Shown here one piece after another: positions 27,746 through 37,269 of a stretch of DNA of 64,000 bases (positions are counted from its first letter, which is position 1; each line of letters begins with the position of its first letter). The DNA is from Xenorhabdus beddingii (GTDB lineage: Bacteria; Pseudomonadota; Gammaproteobacteria; Enterobacterales; Enterobacteriaceae), in contig NZ_MUBK01000022.1 of assembly GCF_002127545.1 (NCBI RefSeq), positions 1-64,000 on the forward strand, read 5' to 3'. Position numbers and translations under genes: made by a program. The notes under the pieces were generated by a model. That model saw nothing but the letters and a program-made list of their open reading frames with translations. It was not told the origin of the DNA and did no database searches.

Positions 27746-28264
27746 ATGCCAACTCCATGTTATATTTCCATCAATGGTAAAACTCAGGGCAACATTACCG
27801 CTAGCGCATTCACTGCTGAATCCGTAGGTAATATCTTTGTTCAAGGCCACGAAGACGAAATGCTGGTTCAAGAATTTGACCACATCGTCACTGTTCCAAC
27901 TGATCCACAGTCCGGACAACCTTCTGGTCAGCGTGCGCATAAGCCATTCCGCTTTACCGTTGCATTAAATAAAGCCGTTCCCCTGCTTTATAACGCATTA
28001 GCTTCTGGCGAAATGCTGACGACTGTAGAATTGAAATGGTACCGTACTTCCATCGAAGGTAAACAAGAGCATTTCTTCTCTACTAAACTGGTAGATGCGA
28101 CTATCGTTGACATCGACTGCAAAATGCCACACTGCCAAGATCCAGCAAAATCTGAATTCACTCAGTTGGTTCGTGTTTCTCTTTCTTACCGTAAGATCGA
28201 ATGGGAACACACTACCGCCGGGACTTCTGGTTCTGACGACTGGCGTGCGCCTGTTGTTGCTTAA
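27746..28264 (+). CDS. hcp: T6SS tube protein Hcp (TssD)
   Basis: 172 residues of the Hcp1 family: N-terminal PCYISINGKTQGNITASAF, central VQEFDHIVTVPTDPQSGQPSGQRAHKPFRFTVALNKAVPLLY, and C-terminal FTQLVRVSLSYRKIEWEH. Hexameric rings stack into the inner tube fired by the sheath. The ATG has TAGGA at about 8 bases. Unusually for the cluster, it is transcribed alone and divergently from all other T6SS genes, and a strong hairpin follows it. Confidence 0.98.
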   Translation: MPTPCYISINGKTQGNITASAFTAESVGNIFVQGHEDEMLVQEFDHIVTVPTDPQSGQPSGQRAHKPFRFTVALNKAVPLLYNALASGEMLTTVELKWYRTSIEGKQEHFFSTKLVDATIVDIDCKMPHCQDPAKSEFTQLVRVSLSYRKIEWEHTTAGTSGSDDWRAPVVA

Positions 28265-28298
28265 TATCTTGCTCATTAAATATTAAGTCATAACTTCT

Positions 28299-28325
28299 CA
28301 GCCAATGAATATTATTCATTGGCTG
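28299..28325 (+). terminator. Perfect 12-bp hairpin after hcp
   Basis: CAGCCAATGAAT, loop ATT, then the exact reverse complement, 35 bases after the hcp stop. No long T-run follows, so it may stabilize the abundant hcp mRNA as much as terminate it. Confidence 0.55.
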
Positions 28326-28893
28326 ATTCAATCAGATATTTCTTAAAATTTCCTGCCAATTTGATTTAATTCTCCTTTTTCTCTTCTCTATTTGTTTTTC
28401 TGCTTTTTTCCCGCTGTCAAATTTTTATAGCGTCATTATTTTTATGCTGAATAAAGAGGGATGAATACATAATTACGCCCGTGATTAATGGATAATAAAT
28501 CATCTAGCCAAAAAATAGACCTTATCTCGTGTTTTATCTTCCCGTCTTTTAAGACCCCACCAATATGACATAAGTAAAACTTTTCAATAAAAGAGACAAA
28601 GCAAAATGAAGATATTCATTAAAGCGAAATTAAATTTGATTTATATCCTTAACAGTCATATTGGTAATAACCAATATGTGGTATTATAAATCACTAAAAG
28701 AAATTTATAACCGCAAATAATAGTTCAGAACAAAAATCAATCGTTAATCAGAGCAAAATAAAATATTTTCTATGCTCTAATGCTGAATTAATAAACCAGG
28801 AAGTTTAAAACAAACCCAACACGATACCTTTTCCATCAACTATTGTCGTTTGGGTATATTGTCATTTGGGTATATTGTCATTTGGGTACTCCC
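28326..28893. promoter_or_regulatory. AT-rich upstream region of the two-partner secretion operon
   Basis: A gene-free stretch, strongly AT-rich. It contains a dyad at 28657-28678 (CATATTGGT, AATA, ACCAATATG), a further half-site ACCAATATG at 28559-28567, and three tandem copies of a 16-base unit just before the tpsB start. Promoters for the secretion pair must lie here; no clear -35/-10 pair was fixed. Confidence 0.5.
28842..28889 (+). repeat. Three tandem 16-bp repeats at the tpsB start
   Basis: Three head-to-tail copies of ATTGTCATTTGGGTAT (first copy G for A at position 7, last copy ends in C), ending 4 bases before the ATG at 28894. They occupy the place of the ribosome-binding region, so copy number could affect translation. 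Confidence 0.85.
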
Positions 28894-30606
28894 ATGATTA
28901 AAAGGACGACAGTTTTCATTCTATTAGGAACCACTCTTCAGGTAAACGCAGCGCCTGAGGTTCCCAATGCTATTTCCCCGATAAATTTCCCTACCGATGA
29001 AACGTTTACGGCAGATGAAGCAAGAAGAACCTTACAGGACAGTTCAAGGGAAATAGATCAATTAATTGAAGAGCGCCGCCATCAGGGGTTAATTAACCGC
29101 ACAGATAGCGTTTCACCACAAACGGTCTCTCCTGTGCTGGTGGAAGCGCCACCCTGTCTGGCTATCAATGGGGTTTATCTTCAGGGCATTACCCTGCTCT
29201 CCCTAAAGGAGCTGAATACCCTCAGTGCCCTACCCGATGGCTGTATCACCAGCAATGACATCAACCGGCTGTCAGCGGAAATCACTAACCTTTATATCGC
29301 CAAAGGCTATATTACGGCGCGGGTGCAATTTATTCCCCCCAATGCGAATGGCGAACTGGGCGTCAATGTTGTTGAAGGTTTTGTCGAAGCGATAGAAGGC
29401 AGTAGCCGCTGGGTCAATCGCCAAACACTATTCCCGCATTTGACCCATAAGCCACTCAACCTGAATCAGCTTGATCAAGGACTGGATCAGGCAAATCGCC
29501 TGCAATCAAACAAAACGACGCTCGATATTCTGCCCGGCACCGTCAATGGTGGTTCTATCGTCAAGCTGCACAATCGGCATTCTTCACCATGGAGAATAAC
29601 CACCACAACCGATAATTATGGACAAAAAAGCACCGGTAAGTGGATCGCGCGACTCAATGCCAGCATGGATAGCCCACTGGGATTATCTGACTTTGTGAGC
29701 CTCAGCGGGGTCAGTACGATGGATAAACCCAATACCCGAGACAATACCCGATACAATCGCGCCTATACCCTGCTCTATTCGATCCCTTATGGGGCAGTCA
29801 CTGTCAGCGGATTCAACAGCTATTCCCAATACACCAGCCATCCACGTTTACGGATGTATTCCGCCAAATTGCACGGGAATTCGCAGCAAACAGGCATTCG
29901 TACTGATTGGGTTTTTCATCGTAATCAGTCGCAAATCAGTACATTAAACACCCAACTGGTTTACAAGGACGCCAATAACTATTTCCAAGACGGCAAAATC
30001 GGCGTCAGTAGCCAGACATTGAGTGTTCTCGAACTGAGTATTAACCATTTACAACTCATCCCGTCAGGATTGATCTCCCTCAATATGGGCATTGAGCGGG
30101 GAATGCCGTGGTTTGGTGCCCAGACTGCAACCGCTCATCTGAATAAACAATTTACCAAAGGGAAATTTTCCGCCAATTTACAGCAGCGTTTCACGCTCTT
30201 TGATATGCCTTACCAATTTAACAGCCAATTTTATGCCCAATACAGCCCAGACGGGCTGCCGGGTGTTGAGTGGATTAATATGACCGATCGCAATGCCGTG
30301 CGAGGATTCAGCAAAAAAGGGGCATCGGCTGATAACGGCTGGTATCTGAGGAATACGATTTCCCACTCAATCCCTATTTCTAAAGGCTCGCTTTCGCTGC
30401 GTACCGGTGTCGATATCGGGCAGATTAAAGGCTATCGCAGTCAGGATGGCTGGAAAAGCAGTGCCGGATTGAGTGCCGGCCTGACACTGCGCTATCAGCG
30501 CCTGCTTGCGGATGTTGAACTGAGCCAAGGTAAATTCCTTTCACACCAAAATAGGAACACGGATGAGCCTATGCAACTGTTAACCCGCTTTTCTTACACT
30601 TTTTAG
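28894..30606 (+). CDS. Two-partner secretion outer-membrane transporter (TpsB, ShlB/FhaC/HecB family)
   Basis: 570 residues from the ATG of MIKRTTVFILLG. A signal peptide is cleaved near LQVNAA. A periplasmic POTRA region follows with the Cys pair typical of this family (CLAINGVYLQGIT ... LPDGCIT) and ITNLYIAKGYITARVQF, then a 16-strand barrel. The conserved VRGF motif of the plug loop is present (DRNAVRGFSKKG), and the protein ends in aromatic Phe (FSYTF), the usual beta-signal. It exports and, in the ShlB subgroup, activates the partner encoded 105 bases downstream. A TTG-initiated extension upstream is considered non-coding because it consists of the 16-bp repeats. Confidence 0.93.
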   Translation: MIKRTTVFILLGTTLQVNAAPEVPNAISPINFPTDETFTADEARRTLQDSSREIDQLIEERRHQGLINRTDSVSPQTVSPVLVEAPPCLAINGVYLQGITLLSLKELNTLSALPDGCITSNDINRLSAEITNLYIAKGYITARVQFIPPNANGELGVNVVEGFVEAIEGSSRWVNRQTLFPHLTHKPLNLNQLDQGLDQANRLQSNKTTLDILPGTVNGGSIVKLHNRHSSPWRITTTTDNYGQKSTGKWIARLNASMDSPLGLSDFVSLSGVSTMDKPNTRDNTRYNRAYTLLYSIPYGAVTVSGFNSYSQYTSHPRLRMYSAKLHGNSQQTGIRTDWVFHRNQSQISTLNTQLVYKDANNYFQDGKIGVSSQTLSVLELSINHLQLIPSGLISLNMGIERGMPWFGAQTATAHLNKQFTKGKFSANLQQRFTLFDMPYQFNSQFYAQYSPDGLPGVEWINMTDRNAVRGFSKKGASADNGWYLRNTISHSIPISKGSLSLRTGVDIGQIKGYRSQDGWKSSAGLSAGLTLRYQRLLADVELSQGKFLSHQNRNTDEPMQLLTRFSYTF

Positions 30607-30711
30607 TTTTTTGCACCATTTGATGTTTTTTAACCGCAGTGAATTGTGGGGATGCGGATGATCCCTAGAACACTGTACATGGCAATAAAGAAAGTAGATA
30701 AAGGTAATAAT

Positions 30712-33700
30712 ATGAAAAGTAAAAGATTTAAGTTATCTCCCACAGGAAAACTCGCGGCTTCCATGGCCATTATCCTGGTCACCTGTTCAGTCAGTTTTGC
30801 CGATGGGATTACCCCCGGCGGCGATGCTGCACACAGCCCGGAAGTGATCCAGGCTGACACCGGGGCAACGGTGATCAATATCGTTGCCCCTTCCGACTCA
30901 GGGTTATCACATAACCAATATCAGGATTTCAACGTCAATCAAATGGGGGCGGTGTTCAATAACTCGCTGGAGAATGGCGTGTCACAACTGGCAGGAGAAT
31001 TATCTGCCAACAGCAGCCTCAATGGGCAGGCGGCCAGTGTGATCTTAAATGAGGTGATTAGCCGTAACCCTTCATTCTTGCTCGGTGAACAGGAAGTGTT
31101 TGGCATTGCCGCCGATTATGTACTGGCAAACCCGAATGGCATCACCTGTAACGGCTGTGGTTTTATCAATACCAATCAGGCATCTTTGGTGGTCGGTAAT
31201 CCGCTGGTAGAAAATGGCAGCCTGCAAGGCTTCAGCACATTTGACAATCAAAATGCGCTGGCGATCAGAAACAAGGGCTTATCCCATCATGATGTCCTGA
31301 ATTTGATTGCGCCCAAAATTAACAGTCATGGTGAAGTCGTTGTCTCAAAAGCGCTCAATATCACAACGGGTAATAATCAGATTGCCGCCGATGGCCGCAT
31401 TTTGGCTTCTCAGCAAGCGGCTCCTGGCGCACTCGACAGCTATTATTTTGGCAGTATGCAGGCCGGCCGCATTCGTCTGCTGAACACAGCGGAAGGAAGC
31501 GGGGTCAATTTACAGGGCAAAATGACCGCCGATGATGGCATTGATATTGAATCCTACGGCGATGTGGCGTTGAAATCGGCGGCGCTAAAAGGCGGGGATA
31601 TCACCTTGAAAGGCAAGAATGTGCTGTCTCAAGGAGACCTGCACCCATCTTCACCAGAAAAAACAGGCAGTGATAAGCAAAACAGATTCAGTGGTGTTTA
31701 TACCGAAAAAGAGCAAATCAGTGAATCTGTTGCCCGTACCCAACTGGTCGGCAAAAACATCACACTGGTTGCCAAACAAAACAATCACGTCATGGCAACG
31801 GATATTGACGGGGATAATATCAAACTGACCGGCGCCAACCTGAAACTGGATGGGCAACGGCTTCATCAACTTGACCGTAGCACCAACAATCAATGGGAAG
31901 TGTTCTGGCAGTACGATGTCACCCATAAGAATGAAAAATATCAGTACGAAGGCAATACCCTCAACGCGCGTGACAATGTTCATCTGACCGCCAGTGAAGG
32001 CAATGCAGAAGTCCTTGGCAGCAAGATCAAAGCGGGTAATAAGTTGTCGATCTCTGCCCAGCAAGATGTGAAACTGGCAGGACTGGTGGAAACAGAAACG
32101 ACCTCAGAGAAGGGATATAAAAAGAACCATCGGGCTTCATTGCAAACGGGTCACTGGAACAAGGTCAATACCACGCAAAGAAGTACCGGCAATGCGTTGA
32201 GTTCTGGCGGGGATTTAGGCATCGAAGCGAAAGGCAATGCCGACATTACCGGAACTCACATTAACTCAGGCAAAAACCTGATTGTTTCTGCCGGTCAGCA
32301 GGTCAATATTACGGTTCAATCCCTCGTTGATGATCAAATTCTTGATAAGGATAAAACTTACTGGGGCGGTATTGCGGGTGGCAGCAAGAAAGATAATCGC
32401 GACAAAGCAGAAACTCATCATATTTCCGACGTGACGGCGGGCGGACATTTGCTGCTGACGGGCAGAAATGGGGTCACCATTACGGGCAGTAAAGTCAAAG
32501 CGCAAAAAGGCGCCTATGTTGAGGCCAATGACGGGCAATTAACTATCGATAACGCGGTCAGCCACACGTATAAAGAGGTGGATGAGAGAAAGGGAACCCT
32601 CTTTAACATCACTAAAAATACAAATCAAGAGCACAACACACAGCAGAAATCTTCCGGCAGTCATTTGATTTCTGATACCGATCTGAAATTACTCAGCAAT
32701 AAAGATATCAACATTATTGACAGCCTGGCAAAAAGTGCCGGCGAACTGCAATTAAACACGTCGGGCAACATCAATGTTCTGAATTATGCTGAGAAAAATC
32801 GCTCCCAACAGGAAAAAACTAACCTTGACTGGCAGTACTACGCCAAGGATATGAAAGATAAACAATATCGTGCTGGCGTGGGTTTTGAACACATCATTGA
32901 TAAACAGACAGATGAAATCATCACACAACGCCCGTCAGAACTGAGTGGGAGTAACCTCACCATCAATGCTGGCAAAGATGTCACCATGACGGGCTCCAAA
33001 CTGGTCACGACACAGGGCGGCGCGAAAATCACCGGGGATAACATTGCGTTGCTGGCTGGAAAAAACAGCACATCAACCGCAACATCTCAAGAAAAACTTC
33101 GTAGCAGTGTGTTTGTCACTGGCGGCATGGATAAACTCGGTAGCGGCGTTGAAGGAAACTACAACAGCAACGGGAAATCCCAAGGTCAGACTACGGCAGA
33201 AGTGGCGAAAACTCAGGTCACCGGCAACCTTGAGCTTAATGCAATGGGTGAGTTGAAGCAGCAGGGGACGGATCATCAAGTACAAGGCGCCTATCAGGCC
33301 AACGCCGGCAGCATTAAGAATGTTGCAACGGAAAATACAGAATCCAGCTCAACCCATCAATTAGACGTCGGTGGAGAGATCAGCGGAACGGCCGATTACA
33401 GTGCAACAACCCGCCCGGTGGAAAAAACCGCCAAGGCCGCCGCAGAGAAAAAACTGGATACGGCTATCACGAAAACGGGTCTGCCTAATGCCGGTCTTGA
33501 ACTGGCGATGAATGGCAACAGCCATGATACCCACAACCATCAGTCCAAAGCGGTGGTGACTCGCATTAATGCCGACGATATCAAAGTCACAACCAACGGT
33601 GACGTCCATGATCAAGGTACACAATATCAAGCCAATAAAGGCGGTGTCTCGCTGACTGCCGGTAGCCATACCAGTGACGCGGCATTCAACCGCCAAAACA

Positions 33701-35103
33701 CGCATACCTCTGACACCAAAGGCGATGCCAGTTTGCGGGTCTACACCACCACGGGGGCAGATATTTCCGTCAACGGCAAAGGCAGCGGCAGCCATCAGGA
33801 AACATCCAACAACAATACCCACGCCGTCACCGGCAGCATCAACGCCCAAAACGGCATTCATGTTCAGGTGACCCGCGATGCACGCTACCAAGGCACATCA
33901 ATGGATGCGGGCAAAGGTTCCACCAACGTTAATGCCGGTGGCAATATTCAGTTCAATCAAGCCACCCATAGGAATAAGCAACAAAGCCATGGTTACAATG
34001 GTGAAATTTCCCTGACCGTAGGCACCAACCCTGATGGCAAAAATTTCAGTGGCAGCCTCGGTGGCGGTTATCACACCGACAATAAAAATGACACGACTGC
34101 GCAGACCAGCAATATCACGGGCGGGCAAGGTGTCAATCTGAATGCGGGCAATAATCTGGCATTACAAGGTGCCAACGTTTCTGGCAAACAGGTAGATTTA
34201 ACGGCACAGCGTGGAAAAATCGAACTGACTTCGGCCCAAGACACAGCCAACGCCAATGGCTGGAACTTCGGCGCTAAAGCGAAAGGTGGCATGTCTTCCA
34301 CCGTCCGCAAAAATGAAGGGGGTCATGGCGCGGCAGGCGAGAACGCCACAACGGACGATTCCGCTAACAACATCACCGACAGAAAATATAACATGGGGGG
34401 TGAAGTGAAATTCGGCGTCAACCATCTGGCTCAAACCACTCACCATAACGCTCAGGTTTCTGGCGGCAATGTCGTGCTGACCAGTGCAGGAGACACTTCA
34501 CTCAAAGGCGCGAATGTGACTGCGGATCAGGTCACGGGTAAAGTCGGTGGCAATTTCAAGGCCGAAAGCCTCAAAGACAGCACCCATAGCCTGAATGTAG
34601 GTCTGGATGCGGGTTTGGGTTATAGCAAAACCGTCAAAGGAGATAATCCTGCTAAACCGACTGTTCCTGCCGCCAATACGACTCCCGAAGGTAAGGCACC
34701 CAGTTTGAAAGATCAACTGACAGCCGCTTTCAAGGGTTACAATGGCAAACTCAACGGCCATTACGATACCCTCGATCGGGAAGCTGTGGGTCAACAAACC
34801 GCGCTGACGGGAACTCAAGGGGTGAATCTGGATGTCTCTGGAACCACGCATTTAGTCGGCAGCAAGATTGACAGTGCACAAGGTTCTGTCGCGCTGAATA
34901 CCTCGCACATTCATCAACAATCTGTCGCGGGATACGACAAGAGCAAAAACTTGGGTGTTAACCTACCCGATTCCATCGCCAGTCTGGCCGTCTCTGCACA
35001 AAAAGATGTTTTCTCCGGTAAAGTCCCTTTTGTAAAAAATGAAGGTCACGATACTGAGCTTTCCGCTGTCCACAGTGAAGTTAAAGGTCGTCAATTCGAT
35101 TGA
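30712..35103 (+). CDS. Two-partner secretion exoprotein, hemolysin/filamentous-hemagglutinin family (TpsA)
   Basis: 1,463 residues from the ATG with AAAGG upstream; an earlier in-frame ATG at 30646 lacks a signal-peptide context. Signal peptide ends VSFA (residue 30). The TPS secretion domain follows (about 31-290), with NPNGI (140-144) and the CNGC pair (Cys146, Cys149) seen in the ShlA/HpmA cytolysin subgroup. The rest is a repetitive beta-helix of hemagglutinin repeats (units such as LTGSKVKAQKGAYV, NINAGKDVTMTGSKL). No VENN motif and no obvious contact-dependent toxin domain is visible; it stops soon after a helix-repeat tail. Size and partner fit surface hemolysins such as XhlA of Xenorhabdus or PhlA of Photorhabdus, but orthology is not proven here. 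Confidence 0.9.
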   Translation: MKSKRFKLSPTGKLAASMAIILVTCSVSFADGITPGGDAAHSPEVIQADTGATVINIVAPSDSGLSHNQYQDFNVNQMGAVFNNSLENGVSQLAGELSANSSLNGQAASVILNEVISRNPSFLLGEQEVFGIAADYVLANPNGITCNGCGFINTNQASLVVGNPLVENGSLQGFSTFDNQNALAIRNKGLSHHDVLNLIAPKINSHGEVVVSKALNITTGNNQIAADGRILASQQAAPGALDSYYFGSMQAGRIRLLNTAEGSGVNLQGKMTADDGIDIESYGDVALKSAALKGGDITLKGKNVLSQGDLHPSSPEKTGSDKQNRFSGVYTEKEQISESVARTQLVGKNITLVAKQNNHVMATDIDGDNIKLTGANLKLDGQRLHQLDRSTNNQWEVFWQYDVTHKNEKYQYEGNTLNARDNVHLTASEGNAEVLGSKIKAGNKLSISAQQDVKLAGLVETETTSEKGYKKNHRASLQTGHWNKVNTTQRSTGNALSSGGDLGIEAKGNADITGTHINSGKNLIVSAGQQVNITVQSLVDDQILDKDKTYWGGIAGGSKKDNRDKAETHHISDVTAGGHLLLTGRNGVTITGSKVKAQKGAYVEANDGQLTIDNAVSHTYKEVDERKGTLFNITKNTNQEHNTQQKSSGSHLISDTDLKLLSNKDINIIDSLAKSAGELQLNTSGNINVLNYAEKNRSQQEKTNLDWQYYAKDMKDKQYRAGVGFEHIIDKQTDEIITQRPSELSGSNLTINAGKDVTMTGSKLVTTQGGAKITGDNIALLAGKNSTSTATSQEKLRSSVFVTGGMDKLGSGVEGNYNSNGKSQGQTTAEVAKTQVTGNLELNAMGELKQQGTDHQVQGAYQANAGSIKNVATENTESSSTHQLDVGGEISGTADYSATTRPVEKTAKAAAEKKLDTAITKTGLPNAGLELAMNGNSHDTHNHQSKAVVTRINADDIKVTTNGDVHDQGTQYQANKGGVSLTAGSHTSDAAFNRQNTHTSDTKGDASLRVYTTTGADISVNGKGSGSHQETSNNNTHAVTGSINAQNGIHVQVTRDARYQGTSMDAGKGSTNVNAGGNIQFNQATHRNKQQSHGYNGEISLTVGTNPDGKNFSGSLGGGYHTDNKNDTTAQTSNITGGQGVNLNAGNNLALQGANVSGKQVDLTAQRGKIELTSAQDTANANGWNFGAKAKGGMSSTVRKNEGGHGAAGENATTDDSANNITDRKYNMGGEVKFGVNHLAQTTHHNAQVSGGNVVLTSAGDTSLKGANVTADQVTGKVGGNFKAESLKDSTHSLNVGLDAGLGYSKTVKGDNPAKPTVPAANTTPEGKAPSLKDQLTAAFKGYNGKLNGHYDTLDREAVGQQTALTGTQGVNLDVSGTTHLVGSKIDSAQGSVALNTSHIHQQSVAGYDKSKNLGVNLPDSIASLAVSAQKDVFSGKVPFVKNEGHDTELSAVHSEVKGRQFD

Positions 35104-35130
35104 TTAGCATAATCAACAATTGATCTTCGG

Positions 35131-35163
35131 TACGGTAGCCAATATCAGGCTACCGTATTTCTT
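35131..35163 (+). terminator. Terminator after the TpsA gene
   Basis: TACGGTAGCC, loop AATATCA, GGCTACCGTA, then TTTCTTC; 28 bases after the stop codon. Confidence 0.75.
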
Positions 35164-35261
35164 CGAATTCTCTCACAGGTTGCCTTTTCCATTTTGCCTG
35201 TTACTCTTTTTTCCCATAGGTAACGAGTAATATCAGGCACGACCAGACTTAAGGGGATGCA

Positions 35262-36239
35262 ATGCCAAGTGACCATAAAAACAGGGAACAATTCAATCCG
35301 GAAAACCACCGCACACCGCTGGAGAAAGGGCTTCATGGCAGTAAAAAAGCGCTTTCCCTGACGATCCGCATTGGCAACGCCATCCGCCGTATTCCTTTTA
35401 TCGCCCATTTGATTCGGGCAGCACAACGCTTCAACGATCGGATGGGCAGCCAGTTTGGTGCCGCGATCACCTATTTTTCATTTCTATCCTTAATCCCAAT
35501 CCTGATGCTCTCTTTTGCCATCGCGGGTTTTGTGCTGGCTTCCAATCCTGACTTGCTGGCCCGTTTGATCAGCGGCATCGCCAATAGCATCAGTGACCCC
35601 ACCCTTGCCAATACACTGAAAAACAGCGTAGACACTGCGGTTAACCAGAGAACAACCGTCGGATTGACCGGTCTGGCCATCGCCCTCTATTCGGGCGTGA
35701 ACTGGGTGGGAAATTTACGCGAAGCGATCCTCGCCCAATCCCGTGACGTTTGGGAACGCAATCATGAAGATAAGGAAAAAATCTACTTTCAGTATATCCG
35801 TGATGTTTTTTCCCTCTTCGGACTCCTGTTTGCCTTGGTGATGACCCTTTCGCTGACCTCCATTGCCGGTTCTGCCCAAGCCACCATCGTCCATGCCCTC
35901 GGATTGGAAGGCATAGAATGGCTCCGCCCCGCATGGACATCCATTGGCTTGATGATTTCCATTTCTGCCAATTATTTGTTATTCCTGTGGATATTGTGGA
36001 TCTTGCCGCGTCATCGCCCTGAAAGAACCGCGCTGTTCAAAGGCACCTTAATGGCCGCGATGGGGTTTGAAGTCATCAAATCGATTATGACCATGATGCT
36101 GCCACGCCTTGCCAGTTCACCTTCCGGCGCCGCTTTTGGCTCCGTGATTGGCTTAATGGCATTTTTCTATTTCTTTGCCCGACTGACGTTGTTTTGCGCC
36201 GCATGGATTGCCACGGCGGAAGAGAAGAAAGCTCAGTAG
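35262..36239 (+). CDS. yhjD: Inner-membrane protein YhjD (YihY/BrkB family)
   Basis: 325 residues with about six membrane segments. The sequence follows E. coli YhjD closely: IAHLIRAAQRFNDRMGSQFGAAITYFSFLSLIPIL, QRTTVGLTGLAIALYSGVNWVGNLREAI, AQSRDVWER, and SPSGAAFGSVIGLMAFFYFFARLTLFCAAWIATAEE. Its function is unsettled; E. coli YhjD has been implicated in envelope lipid or lipopolysaccharide-precursor export through suppressor mutations. It begins the stretch that is collinear with the E. coli yhjD-dpp region. AAGGGG lies upstream of the ATG. Confidence 0.95.
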   Translation: MPSDHKNREQFNPENHRTPLEKGLHGSKKALSLTIRIGNAIRRIPFIAHLIRAAQRFNDRMGSQFGAAITYFSFLSLIPILMLSFAIAGFVLASNPDLLARLISGIANSISDPTLANTLKNSVDTAVNQRTTVGLTGLAIALYSGVNWVGNLREAILAQSRDVWERNHEDKEKIYFQYIRDVFSLFGLLFALVMTLSLTSIAGSAQATIVHALGLEGIEWLRPAWTSIGLMISISANYLLFLWILWILPRHRPERTALFKGTLMAAMGFEVIKSIMTMMLPRLASSPSGAAFGSVIGLMAFFYFFARLTLFCAAWIATAEEKKAQ

Positions 36240-36320
36240 ACATCCACATACCAATAAGCCAGACTGTTTTTTTGCTGTACCTACTTGTTACTTATAACAA
36301 ACCCAAAAAGGAGTCATTTT

Positions 36321-36527
36321 ATGCCATTTGTGAACATCAAAATTACCCGTGAAGGCGCAACTGCTGAACAGAAAAAACAACTGATTGAAGGTGCAACTCA
36401 GTTGCTGGTGGATGTCCTTGGGAAAAACCCTGCAACAACGGTTGTCATCATTGATGAAGTCGAAACCGATAACTGGGGAATTGGGGGTAAGAACGTCACT
36501 GAGTTGAGAGCCGCAGCGAAGAAGTAA
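36321..36527 (+). CDS. 4-oxalocrotonate tautomerase family protein
   Basis: 68 residues, the classic small-tautomerase length. It begins MPFVNIKITREG; removal of Met exposes the catalytic N-terminal Pro. AAAAGGAG stands 8 bases before the ATG, which fixes this start against a longer frame. The TTVVIIDEVETDNWGIGGKNVTEL segment matches family members that act on enol/keto acids. The substrate is unknown. The gene is alone and followed by a strong terminator. Confidence 0.9.
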   Translation: MPFVNIKITREGATAEQKKQLIEGATQLLVDVLGKNPATTVVIIDEVETDNWGIGGKNVTELRAAAKK

Positions 36528-36544
36528 GCAGAGGTTGCCCGTGC

Positions 36545-36579
36545 AAAAATCAGCGAGTCATTTGACTGGCTGATTTTTT
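36545..36579 (+). terminator. Intrinsic terminator after the tautomerase gene
   Basis: A long near-perfect stem (AAAAATCAGC-G-AGTCA paired with TGACT-G-GCTGATTTTT) with a two-base loop and a T-run on the plus strand. It also overlaps the end of the small minus-strand ORF at 36558, so it may act in both directions. Confidence 0.85.
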
Positions 36580-36791
36580 AATTGTCCCAACGAAGTCAGA
36601 TAATACAATAAGCCCGCAATACCTAATCCGCCGATTGAGAAAAACAGATAACTATATTTATCTTCAAAATTGGTTAGCAAGCCAAAATAAACCAGTACTA
36701 TCAATGAGCCAGCGCTAAGGGTTATGAGCAAACTTTGGAATAAATGCATTGTGAATCGTATCAATAGCCTAAAAAACGGTATTCTTTTCAT
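36558..36791 (-). CDS. Small hypothetical membrane protein
   Basis: 77 residues with a basic N-terminus and two hydrophobic segments (LLITLSAGSLIVLVYFGLL and YLFFSIGGLGIAGLLYYL), so probably a two-pass inner-membrane protein with both ends inside. No family is recognised. Its stop codon lies inside the tautomerase terminator, and the frame is short, so a chance ORF is possible. Confidence 0.5.
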   Translation of the reverse strand: MKRIPFFRLLIRFTMHLFQSLLITLSAGSLIVLVYFGLLTNFEDKYSYLFFSIGGLGIAGLLYYLTSLGQLKNQPVK

Positions 36792-36849
36792 TTGCCCAAT
36801 TCTTCTACAAATTCATCAAAGACCGCATTGAATAACGCTCTATTTTTAT

Positions 36850-37269
36850 CTACTCTTCCCAAGGATTTATTACATTCACGCCAGCAGCCTTAAATGGACT
36901 AACATCCCGCGTAGCAACCATCATGTTATTTGCAATGGCGATTGCTGCGATATATCCATCCGCTACATTAATTGCCAAACCGGTAGATCGGGCTTTAACC
37001 ATCACCTCACCATAAGATTGTGATGCTAATAGATCAAACGGTAATATACGCCCAGCGAACAAAGGCAAAATTTGCTTTTCCAGACTCTGCTGCAATTTTT
37101 CACGTCGCTTTCCGGCAGGGAGAGAAGAGATCCCAAAGCGCAACTCCGCCACCGTTATTGCCGATAAATACAGCGTTTCAATCAACTGTGCATCTATCCA
37201 TTTGATGACTTGAGGCTCAGAAACCTGACGCATAGGTTCTGAAATGACATTAGTATCCAGTATAATCAT
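36850..37269 (-). CDS. PIN-domain ribonuclease toxin (VapC/FitB family)
   Basis: 139 residues. The PIN acidic residues are all in place: Asp5 (MIILDTNVISE), Glu42 (ITVAELRFG), Asp104 (INVADGYIAAIA) and Asp122 (VATRDVSPF). The pattern is closest to FitB-like VapC toxins, which cleave tRNA or other RNA and are neutralised by the antitoxin encoded just upstream. The start ATG overlaps the antitoxin stop by 4 bases, the usual antitoxin-toxin coupling. It appears intact. Confidence 0.93.
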   Translation of the reverse strand: MIILDTNVISEPMRQVSEPQVIKWIDAQLIETLYLSAITVAELRFGISSLPAGKRREKLQQSLEKQILPLFAGRILPFDLLASQSYGEVMVKARSTGLAINVADGYIAAIAIANNMMVATRDVSPFKAAGVNVINPWEE

